A DNA stretch of 64,000 nt from an uncultured Sinobacteraceae bacterium (GCA_937902995.1 CALEKY010000093.1:124001-188000); one strand, 5' to 3'. Positions 31,232 through 41,134 are shown, counted from the first letter of the stretch. The notes: generated by a model from the sequence alone, not told the origin. Numbers and translations: made by a program.

Positions 31232-33771
31232 CAGTGGGCCTCCTGAGGCTGCTTGCTGCTCCCGAAGAAGCTACGCAAGCCCGCATACAGGCTTTCGAAC
31301 AATCGCAAGTAGCCGCTCGCGCCGAACGAGAACACTTCCGCAAAGCTGGCGAGCGGTCGATCGAGCTGTCCCGACTTGTACGCATCCGCCCACGTGTCCG
31401 GTTGGCCGAAGGTGCAGCGGACGTAGTCGCGTTCTTGCTCGATCGTCAGCGGACCGAGCTTCAATCCGATCTCGTTGTCGCACGCGAACACGACTTTGAC
31501 CGGGAACCGGTATTCGACGCCGTCGGCGACTAAGCCGATCTGCGCGGGATCGCCGCCGGACAACGAGTGCATCGCATACGTCTTCGCGCCGATGCCGAGC
31601 ATCGAGTAGTCCTCGGTGTCGCAGGGCAGCGCCGTGCCGTCGGACAGGTACAGCGTCGCCGACATCTGTTTCGCGACGCGGTGCGCCGCGCGCACCTGCC
31701 GCGTCTCGGCTGCAACGCCGAGCACCGCACCGAGCAAGATGAGGTTGAACAGCGTCCAGATCAGGTTGAGCAGCACGGTGTCGGCTTCGTACGAGTTCCA
31801 CAGGAACAGCCGCGGAACGGCAATGAGCGCGCCGCCCATGTTCAAGAGCACCAAGGCGAGGTAGGGCGCGGAGATCTTCCAGTCGAAGAAATCGTGCTCG
31901 ACCAGACCGCCCTTCGCCGTCACGTTGAACTTGCCGAGGCGCGGATTGATGAGCGCAATCGTCGTCGGCAGCGCGATGTACCAGGACAGCGTTGCTTCGT
32001 ACGCCTCGTTCCAGAACGAGTGTCGGAAGCGCCCTTGCAGATGCGAATTCGCGAGACTCGATTGCACGAGGTGCGGAATCGCGTATGCGGCGAGGGTGAT
32101 CGCCGTGGCGTTGATGATGTGGAGCTCGAAATACAGGTAGGCGAGCGGCGCCGTCAGGAACACGAGCCGCGGAATGCCCGAGAAGAAGTGCAGCATTGCG
32201 TTCGAATAGCAAAGCCGCTGGAAGAAGGTCAGGCCCTTGCCGAGGAACGGATTGTCCAGCCGGAAGATCTGCGCCATGCCGCGCGCCCAGCGGATGCGCT
32301 GGCCGATGTGGCTCGACAAGCTTTCGGTCGCCAAACCGCCGGCGAGCACTTCGCGCAGGTACGCCGTCGTATAGCCGCGGCGGTGCAGCTTGAGCGCCGT
32401 GTGCGCGTCTTCGGTGACGGTCTCGACGGACACGCCGCCGACTTCCTCGAGCGGACCGCGTCGGAGCACGGCGCACGAACCGCAGAAGAACGCGGCGTTC
32501 CAGAAATCGTTGCCGTCCTGAATCAGGCCGTAGAACAGATTGCCTTCGTTCGGCACGCGACGGAACGTGCCGAGATTGCGCTCGAAGGGATCCGGCGAGA
32601 AGAAATGATGGGGCGTTTGCACCAGCGCGCATTTCGGATCGCGCAGGAACCACCCGATCGTCGACGTCAAGAACGATCGCACCGGAATGTGGTCGCAATC
32701 GAAGATGGCGATGAATTCGCCGCGGGTGAGTTGCAACGCGTGATTCAAGTTGCCGGCTTTCGCGTGCTCATTGTTCGGACGCGTCACGTAGTGCGCGCCG
32801 CATTGCTCGGCGAACTCGCGGACTTCCGACCGTCGCCCGTCGTCGAGGATGTAGACGTTCAGCTTGTCGGCCGGCCAGTCGAGCGTGAGCGCTGCGAGCA
32901 CGGTCGGTTTCAAGACCTTGAGCGGCTCGTTGTACGTGGGAATGAAGACGTCGACGGTCGGCCACGTGGAGCGATCGGCCGGCAACGGCGCGGGCTTGCG
33001 CCGAAGCGGCCGGGCGTTCTGGATGTAGCCGAGCAGCATGATCAGCCAGGTGTAGCATTCGGCGGCGAGCAAGCCGTAGCCGAGAAAGGCTTCGATGCTG
33101 GAGGCGAAGTCCGTCGTTTCGGTGAGGCGCCACCAGATGTATCGGGACGTGGCGACGACCGAGAACGAGATCATGATCAAGCCGGGGCCGAAGCCCGCCA
33201 AATGGCGGATCACCAGCGTGGCGAGCCACATCGCCGCGAGCAGGACGAACTGTTGCTGCAGGTCGAGCGGCGTCGTGGCGGCGACGACCAGGAAGAACAC
33301 GGCCGCGGCAATGACCAGAGCGCGCACGACGACGTGCGCCTTCGAATAGGCGGCATAGAGGGTCTGCGCCGCGCGCTCGATCTTCTGCGCGAGCGACCAC
33401 GCGACCGGCGTGACGTGCGGATACAGCGCGTGGTGCAGCAGCGTGCCGAGGCCGACCGGCGGCCGCGGGCGGGATGCGGACGTCGCCGGCGCGGTCTTCG
33501 GCTGCGGCGGATTCACGAGCAGCAGGCTCAATATCCACGAGCGCAGGCTGTGCGGATCGGCAACGCGCAGTTGACGCGCGAAGAACCTCAGCGGCGGGCC
33601 GAAAATGCGCTGAACCCATTTCGGCCACGGCTGCGCCTGGTCGGGCGTCAGCACGAACAGATGCCACAACCAGCGCGCAAACTCCTGTCCCCAGCCGACC
33701 TCGAGAGGCCGCCCGGGCGGTGTCCGCGGATGGAAGCGCGGCACGCGAACTGTGTCGTTCGGATTCAGCAT
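31231..33771 (-). CDS. bcsA: Cellulose synthase catalytic subunit BcsA (UDP-forming)
   Basis: The 846-residue inner-membrane GT2 enzyme polymerises glucose from UDP-glucose. Visible motifs are VDVFIPTYNEP, FDCDHIP (DxD), FFCGSCAVLRR, VTEDAHTA (TED) and QRIRWARGM (QxxRW), between clusters of transmembrane helices. The C-terminal PilZ domain has RAAHR (RxxxR) and DYSMLG (DxSxxG), so c-di-GMP activation is expected. The gene stands after bcsC rather than before bcsB. A 199-base gap upstream contains a CRP-like site, hence a separate promoter is likely. The N-terminal 60 residues before the first membrane segments are Pro/Arg rich. Confidence 0.96.
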   Translation of the reverse strand: MLNPNDTVRVPRFHPRTPPGRPLEVGWGQEFARWLWHLFVLTPDQAQPWPKWVQRIFGPPLRFFARQLRVADPHSLRSWILSLLLVNPPQPKTAPATSASRPRPPVGLGTLLHHALYPHVTPVAWSLAQKIERAAQTLYAAYSKAHVVVRALVIAAAVFFLVVAATTPLDLQQQFVLLAAMWLATLVIRHLAGFGPGLIMISFSVVATSRYIWWRLTETTDFASSIEAFLGYGLLAAECYTWLIMLLGYIQNARPLRRKPAPLPADRSTWPTVDVFIPTYNEPLKVLKPTVLAALTLDWPADKLNVYILDDGRRSEVREFAEQCGAHYVTRPNNEHAKAGNLNHALQLTRGEFIAIFDCDHIPVRSFLTSTIGWFLRDPKCALVQTPHHFFSPDPFERNLGTFRRVPNEGNLFYGLIQDGNDFWNAAFFCGSCAVLRRGPLEEVGGVSVETVTEDAHTALKLHRRGYTTAYLREVLAGGLATESLSSHIGQRIRWARGMAQIFRLDNPFLGKGLTFFQRLCYSNAMLHFFSGIPRLVFLTAPLAYLYFELHIINATAITLAAYAIPHLVQSSLANSHLQGRFRHSFWNEAYEATLSWYIALPTTIALINPRLGKFNVTAKGGLVEHDFFDWKISAPYLALVLLNMGGALIAVPRLFLWNSYEADTVLLNLIWTLFNLILLGAVLGVAAETRQVRAAHRVAKQMSATLYLSDGTALPCDTEDYSMLGIGAKTYAMHSLSGGDPAQIGLVADGVEYRFPVKVVFACDNEIGLKLGPLTIEQERDYVRCTFGQPDTWADAYKSGQLDRPLASFAEVFSFGASGYLRLFESLYAGLRSFFGSSKQPQEAH

Positions 33772-33943
33772 GGGAGAAGCCGAAAAATCCGGCGATTACG
33801 GTCTTGTGCGCAGAAATCGGGAATCGTAGCGATGCGCGTTGCCGAGGTAATCCGACGGCATCTCATCCTCGCGAGATGTTCGAGCTCTTCGGCGCCTCTT
33901 CGGAGGGATCTCCGATCCATCTCTTCCTGCGATAGAAGGTAAG

Positions 33944-33959
33944 CGTGACGAGCGTCACA
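33944..33959. promoter_or_regulatory. CRP/Clp-like binding site upstream of bcsA
   Basis: CGTGACGAGCGTCACA fits the CRP-family pattern TGTGA-N6-TCACA at 9 of 10 positions, and its core GTGACGAGCGTCAC (33945-33958) is a perfect palindrome. It lies about 175-190 bases ahead of the bcsA start and just past the bcsC stop. In Xanthomonas the CRP homologue Clp controls exopolysaccharide and cellulase genes and responds to c-di-GMP. Confidence 0.5.
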
Positions 33960-33970
33960 TGCGCATTGCT

Positions 33971-36900
33971 TCAACGAATCGCAATCGGCCGCGGCGGGAT
34001 CTCTACGCGCGTCGTCGCTTTGCCGAACGCGTGACGCAGATAAAGCATGAAGTTGGTCGGCTCGTAGTAGTCGGCGCGGTCGATGTCGAGCTTCATGCCG
34101 AGGACGAGGCCGGGCAGCACGCGACGCTCCACGGCCGCGTAAGCGGAAACGCTCTTGCCGCCGCCGTCGCCGCCGTCGTAGTACGGTGCGGCGAAGCCGC
34201 TCGGCAGGGGCGAGGTTTCCGCAAGCGCCTGCAGCTGCGCATCCGTCGGATAGAACGGCGCTCGTGCAACTTTGCTGTCGCTGTGCGAGAGCGAGACGCG
34301 CAGCCGATAGCTCCAGCCGCGCCAGAGCCCTTGCAGCTCGAGAGGAATCGACACGCTCAGATACGAGTCCGGACTGTAATAGCCCCCGTGGCCGAACGTG
34401 TAGTGTTGGAGGTTGCGCTCGTAGCTCCAGAAGTTTGCAGTCACGCCGACGAAGGCTTCGAGCTCGGGCCGCGCGATGAACTTCCAATCCGTCGCAACAC
34501 GCACGCCGGTGAAGGTGTTGTTGGGCACATTCGTGCCGCGAAGTTGCATGTGACGAACCGAGCCGGCGACGCTGAAGCGCTCGCGATACAAGCCGGCCCA
34601 CACGTAAGGACCCGTCTCCACGACGCCGCCCCACGTGCGCCCGCTGATCGGATCGCGCATACCGGCATAGGACAGCACGCTGCTCGTGACGGCGCGACGC
34701 TCGACGCCGAGCGCGAAATCGATGCCGCGCCAATCGGGCGTCCATTCGAGGCCGCCGACCACGTTGCGCAGCAGGAATCCGAGTGGCGTCGTTCCCACGT
34801 CCGCGACGAAGGTGTCCGTCGCATATTCCAGGCTCAAGGCAAGCCCGTCTTCGGTGCCGTTGCCGTACGGCCGCGGTGCGGCGGGTCCTGCAGCTTGGAT
34901 CGTTCCTAGCCGCGCCGCCGTGTCGTAGTCGGCGCCGAGTCTGCCTGCATCGATCGAAATCGCATCTGCGCGCAACGTGAAGCGGCGGTCGTAGTCGTGG
35001 GCATAGCTCCACACGGTCGGAACGATCACGGCATCGAACTGCGAAACGCCTGGATCGCCTGGCTTGTGGCGAATCTCGATGCCGGCTTCCATCCAGTCGC
35101 GCGCGCGCGCATCGAGCGCCAGGAGCGCTTCCCGGGCTTGCGCGGACGCCGCGGTGTCGGTGCCCGCGTCGGCGCGTGCGAAGAAGGCGCGTGCGCCTTC
35201 GAAATCGCGTTGCGCCAGCTTCGCGCGTCCGGCGAGCACGAGCGCATCGCTGCGGTGAGGAGCGCGGAGCAATACGCCATCGAGCGTGCGGCTGGCGTCC
35301 TCGGTCGAGCCGAGGTCGAGCTGGCGACGCGCAATGCCGAGCTGCAGCTCGAGGTCTTCGGCCGGCGCGCGCTCGATCACGTATTCCAATTGAGCGAGCG
35401 CAAGGTCGCGACTCCTGTCGGCAGTCAGCGCGCGTACGTAGGAAAGCCGCGTGTCCAGATCGTCGGGATCCTCCGCGACGAGCGCGGCGTAGCGGTCGCG
35501 GGCAACGCGAATCTGATTCCGGCTCAACGCAAGGTCTGCCTGTGCGACGCGCAAGGCGCGGTCTTCGGGATCTGCAGCGAGCAGGGCATCGAGCTTTGCA
35601 GCTGCTGCCTCGTAGGCGCCGGCGCGTTGCAAGCTGCGAACGGTGCGCAGTTCGAACGCGCGCTGCAATCGCGCAACGGTTTGGCGTTCCTCAGGCTTCA
35701 GCTGCGGCTCTGCACGCAACGAGGCGAGCGTCGCTTCGAGCCGCGGATCCTCGGCGGCATTCAGAATCTCCGCCCACGCTAGTTGCACGCTCGTCTCGTG
35801 CGCTCGCTCTTCCTGCAAATACGGTGCGAACGTGCGCAGCGCACGCTCGCTCTCGTCGAGCTCGATCCACCCGTACGCCACGTCGCGGGCGCGGTCTACG
35901 TGCACGAGCGCAAGGGGCTCCACGCTTTCCAGCACCGCGATGGCCGCCGCACGGTCGCCGGCATTGCGACGGGTGCGGGCAATTTCGCGGGCTTCGGCGA
36001 TTCGGGCCCGAGCGTCGAGCTCCTGCATATCGCGAGTGCGCGCCGGCTCGGGAACCTGTGCGATGGCGGCGCGCGCTTCGGCGTATGCATCGATGCTCGC
36101 GAAGTAGAGCCCGCGCGCGTATGCCATTTGCGGATCGCGCCGATTCGGCGCGCTGCGCATGAGCGCCGTGGCGCGCTCCGGCTCGCCCTGAGCGACGAGT
36201 AGGTTCGCCAGTCGGTAGCGAATCCAGGGATCGTCCGGTGCGAGCTCTAGTGCGCGCTCGAAATCGGCGCGTGCGCGCGCAAGATCTCCCGCCGTTTGGG
36301 CCGCGCGTGCCCGACCGTCGAAGGCGACGGCCAGCAACTCGTCGCGTGCGGCGCTGGTCCAGCGTCGATCTGTCGGCCGCGACTGCAGCCGCTCGATGGC
36401 GGCGTCGTAAAGCCCGCGATCCAGGAGCAAGCGCACATGCGTCTCGAACAGCCATGCCGAGGACGGCTCGAGCCGCATGGCGTCCTCGAGCGCTCGCTGA
36501 GCGGTATCGACGTCGCCTGCGGCGACGAAGCGTTCGCTGACGGCGATGACCGACTCGGCATTGCCGGATGCGAGGGCTGCCGCGACGTCTCTCTCCAATT
36601 CGGCGCGCGGCGCGTTAGTACGCAGAGAAGCGAGGCTGCGTCGCGCCCACTGCAACGCGGTGTCGGTCACGGCATCGAATTGCCGAGCGTCCGGTTGCAA
36701 AGGCGCGTCGAGCGCACGCATCACGGCGAGCGCGCCTTTGGCGCTTCTTGCCGCCGCAGGCGTGGACAAGAGGGCATCGCGCAACCCGCGGGCGATGGTG
36801 CGCTGAGGCTCGGATGCTGCGTCGTTCGCGACGGTGTCTTCGAATGCACGAATCGCGGCGTCGAATTGCGCGCGGTCGGCCAGCATCCGCGCGGCGACGG

Positions 36901-37642
36901 GGTCGTCCGGGTTCTTGCGTCGGTATGCGCGCAGGATCTCGGCCGGTACGCGCCGGTAGCCGAGCGATGCGATCGCGTCCGCTAAAACAGGCTGCACATC
37001 GCGAGCGCGAACATCGTCGCGTTGCGCGAGCTCATGAAGCATGCGCAAGCCTTGTACCGCAGTCGCATCGCGATCCAGCAGATGACGTGCCAGCGCCAGC
37101 CGATAGCGTGGATCGTGCGGCCGGCGTGCGGCGAGACGGCTCAAGCCGACGCGCGCCGATTCCCAGCCGCCCGGCGTGCGTGCGAGCAGCAGGTAGTATT
37201 CGATGCCGTACATGCCGTCCGGCGCGCCGTCGGGAAACAAACGGTCGAGCTCCTGTCGCGCTTCGGTGCCGCGGCCGAGTTGAATCAGGCGTTGGATCGA
37301 GGCGAGCTGCAGGCGATCGCGCGTTGCCACACGCAGCTCGGTTGCGAACGTGCGCGTCTCGCGCGAATGCGGGAACCGTTCCTCGAGCAGTTGCAGGATG
37401 CGGCGCGCCTCGGCGATGTTGCCTTCGCGAAGTTGCAACTCGCCGAGCTCGAATAACGGTTCCGGCGAGTCGGGCCGCGCGGCGATGAGCTTTTCGAGCG
37501 CAAGGCGCGCCAGATCGCCGCGATCGCGGGCTTCCCAAAGTCGGGCGCTGTGCAGCAGCTCGTCGTTCGCCGTCGGCGGCTCCTGCGCGGCGGCGAAGCC
37601 GAGCCACAGCAGACAGCTAAGAATCAACGCGCGGCGCGGCAT
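33971..37642 (-). CDS. bcsC: BcsC, cellulose export TPR/outer-membrane porin
   Basis: The 1223-residue protein has a signal peptide (MPRRALILSCLLWLGFAAAQ). A long periplasmic solenoid of TPR repeats (about 30-850; e.g. PDSPEPLFELGELQLREGN and APDDPWIRYRLANLLVAQGE) follows. The C-terminal BCSC porin domain (about 870-1223) has many amphipathic strands and ends TRVEIPPRPIAIR. It carries the polymer across the periplasm and outer membrane. The start at 37642 is preferred over the ATG at 37654 because it begins the signal peptide. It overlaps the bcsZ end by 19 bases, so the two are coupled. The terminal residue is Arg rather than the usual aromatic. Confidence 0.93.
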   Translation of the reverse strand: MPRRALILSCLLWLGFAAAQEPPTANDELLHSARLWEARDRGDLARLALEKLIAARPDSPEPLFELGELQLREGNIAEARRILQLLEERFPHSRETRTFATELRVATRDRLQLASIQRLIQLGRGTEARQELDRLFPDGAPDGMYGIEYYLLLARTPGGWESARVGLSRLAARRPHDPRYRLALARHLLDRDATAVQGLRMLHELAQRDDVRARDVQPVLADAIASLGYRRVPAEILRAYRRKNPDDPVAARMLADRAQFDAAIRAFEDTVANDAASEPQRTIARGLRDALLSTPAAARSAKGALAVMRALDAPLQPDARQFDAVTDTALQWARRSLASLRTNAPRAELERDVAAALASGNAESVIAVSERFVAAGDVDTAQRALEDAMRLEPSSAWLFETHVRLLLDRGLYDAAIERLQSRPTDRRWTSAARDELLAVAFDGRARAAQTAGDLARARADFERALELAPDDPWIRYRLANLLVAQGEPERATALMRSAPNRRDPQMAYARGLYFASIDAYAEARAAIAQVPEPARTRDMQELDARARIAEAREIARTRRNAGDRAAAIAVLESVEPLALVHVDRARDVAYGWIELDESERALRTFAPYLQEERAHETSVQLAWAEILNAAEDPRLEATLASLRAEPQLKPEERQTVARLQRAFELRTVRSLQRAGAYEAAAAKLDALLAADPEDRALRVAQADLALSRNQIRVARDRYAALVAEDPDDLDTRLSYVRALTADRSRDLALAQLEYVIERAPAEDLELQLGIARRQLDLGSTEDASRTLDGVLLRAPHRSDALVLAGRAKLAQRDFEGARAFFARADAGTDTAASAQAREALLALDARARDWMEAGIEIRHKPGDPGVSQFDAVIVPTVWSYAHDYDRRFTLRADAISIDAGRLGADYDTAARLGTIQAAGPAAPRPYGNGTEDGLALSLEYATDTFVADVGTTPLGFLLRNVVGGLEWTPDWRGIDFALGVERRAVTSSVLSYAGMRDPISGRTWGGVVETGPYVWAGLYRERFSVAGSVRHMQLRGTNVPNNTFTGVRVATDWKFIARPELEAFVGVTANFWSYERNLQHYTFGHGGYYSPDSYLSVSIPLELQGLWRGWSYRLRVSLSHSDSKVARAPFYPTDAQLQALAETSPLPSGFAAPYYDGGDGGGKSVSAYAAVERRVLPGLVLGMKLDIDRADYYEPTNFMLYLRHAFGKATTRVEIPPRPIAIR

Positions 37643-38751
37643 GTCGCAGTCCACCTCGAAGCGAGCGTGCCGTTGCGCTCGAATCGATAGCGATTCTCGA
37701 TCCAGCCGCTACCGAACAGCGACAGCACATCGCTGTAGTACGACTCGCCGTCTTGCAACGCCTCGCGCTCGACCCGGGCGCGATGCGCGGCGAGCGCATC
37801 GTCTCGCTTGCTCGCGGCGAGCAGCGGCAGCATCGCCGCGGAAAAACCGGGCGAGCCCTCGCCTGCCGTCTCGAGCGTGTTCGTATCGACGCGCTCCACG
37901 GGCGCGGCGCGCGCCGCGGTGCTCGCGATCATCGGCTCGAAGTGCCGCACGAGTTTCGCGCGCATAGGATCGTTCGGCGCGAGCATGCCGGCCCATAAAT
38001 AGACTCGAATCGCGTTGTAGCTGCCGATGCCCTGCGTCGTGCGGTCGGTGGCGAAGCCTTCCGGCGCGCGATACTCGATCCAGTCGGCGGCGAAACCGCG
38101 CGGGGCGGAAGCGAGAATCACGCGCTCCGACGAGGAGATCAATCGCTTCCACGCGGCGTCGCGCGTCTGCGTCGCCAGTCCGCGCAGCAGCTGGATCGGC
38201 ACATAGCTGGCGTTCAAGCGCCAGGTGTTGTGCTCCACGAATCCTTTCGGACCCGGAAGCAGCGTCGGGCCGAGCCCGGGCACGTACGCAACTTCTTCTC
38301 TTAGGATCCTCGCGGCGAGTCGTTTGCCGAGCGTGGCGTATTCCGGAACGCACCACAGGCGGGCAGCTTCGCCGAGTGTGTATGCGAGCCAAAGGTCGGC
38401 GTCCGACGCGGAGTTGGCATCCAACACGCGCCAGGTGCCGTCGAATGCACGTCCCCACTTCCATGCGGGCAGTCGAGCAGCAAGATCGCCGGCCGCGAGA
38501 TTGTTCTCGGTCCAGCGCAGGAGCTTTACGAAGGCGTCGCGGTCGTTGGCGACGAGCGCAAAGAACAGCGCGTACGACTGGCCTTCGGACGTGGTGATGT
38601 GCTCCGGAACGCTGCGATCGATGACGCGTCCGTCCTCGCTCACGTAGAGCGCTGCGAAACGCTCCCAGGCCGGCCACTCTTGCGCAGCGGCAACCCGCGC
38701 GCAGCAGAGCGCCACCAGCAGCACCGCGGACAACGAGCGCCGTTCACGCAC
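37624..38751 (-). CDS. bcsZ: BcsZ, periplasmic endo-1,4-beta-glucanase (GH8)
   Basis: The 375-residue protein has a signal peptide ending near AARVAAAQ and the family 8 glycosidase core. FAALYVSEDGRVIDRS is followed by TTSEGQSYALFFAL with the general-acid Glu56, and NSASDADLWLAYTL supplies the catalytic Asp. BcsZ trims or releases cellulose in the periplasm and is needed for normal export. The start is GTG at 38751, three bases after the bcsB stop. The stop overlaps bcsC. Length matches the family (about 370). Confidence 0.94.
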   Translation of the reverse strand: MRERRSLSAVLLVALCCARVAAAQEWPAWERFAALYVSEDGRVIDRSVPEHITTSEGQSYALFFALVANDRDAFVKLLRWTENNLAAGDLAARLPAWKWGRAFDGTWRVLDANSASDADLWLAYTLGEAARLWCVPEYATLGKRLAARILREEVAYVPGLGPTLLPGPKGFVEHNTWRLNASYVPIQLLRGLATQTRDAAWKRLISSSERVILASAPRGFAADWIEYRAPEGFATDRTTQGIGSYNAIRVYLWAGMLAPNDPMRAKLVRHFEPMIASTAARAAPVERVDTNTLETAGEGSPGFSAAMLPLLAASKRDDALAAHRARVEREALQDGESYYSDVLSLFGSGWIENRYRFERNGTLASRWTATCRAAR

Positions 38752-38754
38752 GCG

Positions 38755-41022
38755 TCACTCGCCTTCGGCCTTCAGGCGCTGTTTGGCGCGGCGTTGCAGC
38801 CAGCCGTAGACCCACAATGCGACGACGGCCGCTACGGCGAGCGTAAACAACGTCAGCAGGATCGAATGCCGCGACAGGTGGAACCAGAGCCGCTTCCACC
38901 ACGACAGCGAGCCGACGTAATAGACCGATTCGCCTTGATAGCTCTCCACGTTGCCGCCGCGCACGATCGTCAAATCGCCGCGGACGCGCGAGACCTTGCC
39001 CGCGTCTTCGAGCACGTCGGCGAGCGCCGCTTGCGCGTGCGTATCGGTGCCGATCAGCGCGACGACGGTGCGGCCGCTGCGCAACGGTGATTCGAAACTG
39101 ATGATGGCGCCGAGCGATCCGTCGGCTTCGACCTGCACGCGAGTATCCGTCGACCGGCGGTCGGGCTTGGCGAGGAGGTCGTAGTTGCCGAAATGTTGGG
39201 CGGCTGCGGCGTCGCGCAGCGCACGGTTGCGGGAGCGCAGCTGGAGAAGACGATTCTTGCTCCAGGTCTCGAGCAGGCGATCCGTGCCGACGCTCAGGAT
39301 CAACAGATCCAGGTTGCCAAACTTGAGCGCTTCATCGGTGTCGAGCAGCCGATAGGCGGCGGCCACGGCGCCGGTGTGCCGGCCCATGCGCCCGAGCACG
39401 AAGAACAATTGCTCGAGGTTCTCGGGCGAGGCGATGTCGCTCAGCACGATCGCCGTTTCGCCGAGGTCGGCGTAGCGCGTGAACGGATAGCCGGCGTTGG
39501 CGAAGAGCGCCAGGTTCGGCATCGCGGCGTAATGCGGGAACTTGGAGATGTCGATCGTCGAATCCGGATCGAGCGCCTGACGAGGCGTTCCCGTGAACAC
39601 CGTCGTACACATTCCCCTGCGGTGGAGCTCCATCGCGAACTGGAATTCCATCACGTTGTTGCTCGCCAGCTGGAAGGCCGGGATCACGAAATCGTCGGCT
39701 TGCTGAGCCGTCGGCTCTTGCAAGAGCGGCACGAGCAATCTGTCGCCGAGCGTGCGTTCGGCTTCGGAACGCAGCCGATACGACCGCAGCAACTGATTGT
39801 TGATGCTGATGCTGAGCATCGAGTTGTCGCCTTCGTGCGGCACCGTGTAGCGGTAGCGCAGCTCGACGGGTACGCCGCTGCGATTCCAAGTGAACAGATC
39901 CGGCGGGAGCCGCAGATTGACGTGGATCGGCTCAGGCGCGAAGCCGGAACTCTGCAGCTGTTCCTGGAACTCGACCAGCTCGCCGAGCTTCACCGGTCGG
40001 TCGGAGCGCAGCCAGCGCGGTACGTCGTAGGCTTTACGCCGCTCGTACTCGACCGCCTCGATCGTGGCGGTCGATCCGGTCAGCACCGGGTTGCCGAGCA
40101 CCAAGCCTTCGACCGCGGCGCGCAGTTGAGCTTCGTCCTTGCCCTGAAAGACGAGTAACTTGACGTACGGATCGAGCGGATGATCGACGATGCTCACCGT
40201 CGGTTTCGATACCTCGTCGAGCGGCAGGCCGGCCGGGCGCGCCGCGTTCGTCGCGAAGACCAGCGCATGCCGCAGCGGCGCTTCGTCGAAGCTGACCGGG
40301 AAGCGTGCGCTGCGGTAGTCGGCGAGAGCGCCGAACCACGAGGCGATGACGCCTGCGCTGCGTACGATCTCGCGCGACGCCGCGCGCGGCAGGACGATCG
40401 GCAGCACGAGACGGCGGTTGTCGCGTCTGTCGAAGAAGGGCGCGGGCAGCAACGCAAGATCGTTGCGCAGCTCGAGCGGCCGAATCGTCAGCTCGAGCTC
40501 GCTTTGCGGACTGATCACCGCCCAGATCGAGGAGTGCTGCGGATCCTCGCATTCCAGCGTGTAGTGCCCGATCAGCTCGAAACGGAGCTGGTTGTAGTCG
40601 GTGAAGTAACGAGGATCGAGCGCGATCTCGCGTTCGTTCTCCCGACCCGCCTGTTCCCTCGGCAGAGGCAACGTCGCGAGCAACTGATCGTTCATGTGCA
40701 CTCGCAGGTGCGACAGGTCGGGTAGCAGCGCGGGCGAATAGGTCAGACGCAGGCGCAGCTTCGCGCCGACGATGACCTCGTCGATGCGCGCGCCGACGTT
40801 CACAGTGCCTCGGGTCTTGATCCCGTGAAGCTCGATCGGGCCGGCGCCCAGCTCTGCAAGTGTGATCTTCGTCTCGCGCAGCGGCTTGGATGCTGTGGGA
40901 TCCGTCGCACTTCGCGCGGCGGACACGTGACCGAGGAAGGCCAGCAAGCACGCGAACAGGATGCCACCTGTCCAGCGTGCGCGGGGAATCGATGGTTTAG
41001 TTCGATGGGCTAGCAGACTCAT
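38755..41022 (-). CDS. bcsB: BcsB, cellulose synthase periplasmic subunit
   Basis: The 755-residue protein has a signal peptide (ARWTGGILFACLLAFLGHVSA). It then has the BcsB alternation of carbohydrate-binding and flavodoxin-like domains (LTYSPALLPDLSHLRVHMND, YRYTVPHEGDNSMLSISINN, LDLLILSVGTD). The single C-terminal membrane anchor is LLTLFTLAVAAVVALWVYGW. BcsB guides the nascent glucan from BcsA through the periplasm. ATG at 41022 lacks an obvious ribosome binding site, so the exact start is uncertain, but it places the signal peptide correctly. It is the first gene of the cluster, with bcsA displaced to a later position. Confidence 0.93.
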   Translation of the reverse strand: MSLLAHRTKPSIPRARWTGGILFACLLAFLGHVSAARSATDPTASKPLRETKITLAELGAGPIELHGIKTRGTVNVGARIDEVIVGAKLRLRLTYSPALLPDLSHLRVHMNDQLLATLPLPREQAGRENEREIALDPRYFTDYNQLRFELIGHYTLECEDPQHSSIWAVISPQSELELTIRPLELRNDLALLPAPFFDRRDNRRLVLPIVLPRAASREIVRSAGVIASWFGALADYRSARFPVSFDEAPLRHALVFATNAARPAGLPLDEVSKPTVSIVDHPLDPYVKLLVFQGKDEAQLRAAVEGLVLGNPVLTGSTATIEAVEYERRKAYDVPRWLRSDRPVKLGELVEFQEQLQSSGFAPEPIHVNLRLPPDLFTWNRSGVPVELRYRYTVPHEGDNSMLSISINNQLLRSYRLRSEAERTLGDRLLVPLLQEPTAQQADDFVIPAFQLASNNVMEFQFAMELHRRGMCTTVFTGTPRQALDPDSTIDISKFPHYAAMPNLALFANAGYPFTRYADLGETAIVLSDIASPENLEQLFFVLGRMGRHTGAVAAAYRLLDTDEALKFGNLDLLILSVGTDRLLETWSKNRLLQLRSRNRALRDAAAAQHFGNYDLLAKPDRRSTDTRVQVEADGSLGAIISFESPLRSGRTVVALIGTDTHAQAALADVLEDAGKVSRVRGDLTIVRGGNVESYQGESVYYVGSLSWWKRLWFHLSRHSILLTLFTLAVAAVVALWVYGWLQRRAKQRLKAEGE

Positions 41023-41065
41023 TGCGCACGCAAGTATCGCGCATTCGCGACGAAGCGTGCCGACG

Positions 41066-41081
41066 CAGAGTTCACACTCTG
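41066..41081. promoter_or_regulatory. 16-bp palindrome upstream of bcsB
   Basis: CAGAGT-TCAC-ACTCTG is a perfect 6-4-6 inverted repeat, 44-59 bases before the bcsB start. It could be an operator or a short leader hairpin. The gap to the preceding htrA-like gene is 112 bases. Confidence 0.35.
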
Positions 41082-41134
41082 ATTGAGTGGAACAGTTGAA
41101 AGGAGTAGTTGATAGCGTGTCGCGCGCGTTTCGA

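Noticed and set aside
31567..33942. 791-codon open frame on the plus strand
   Set aside because: It is antisense to bcsA, which has all catalytic motifs; composition and lack of a start signal mark it as a shadow.
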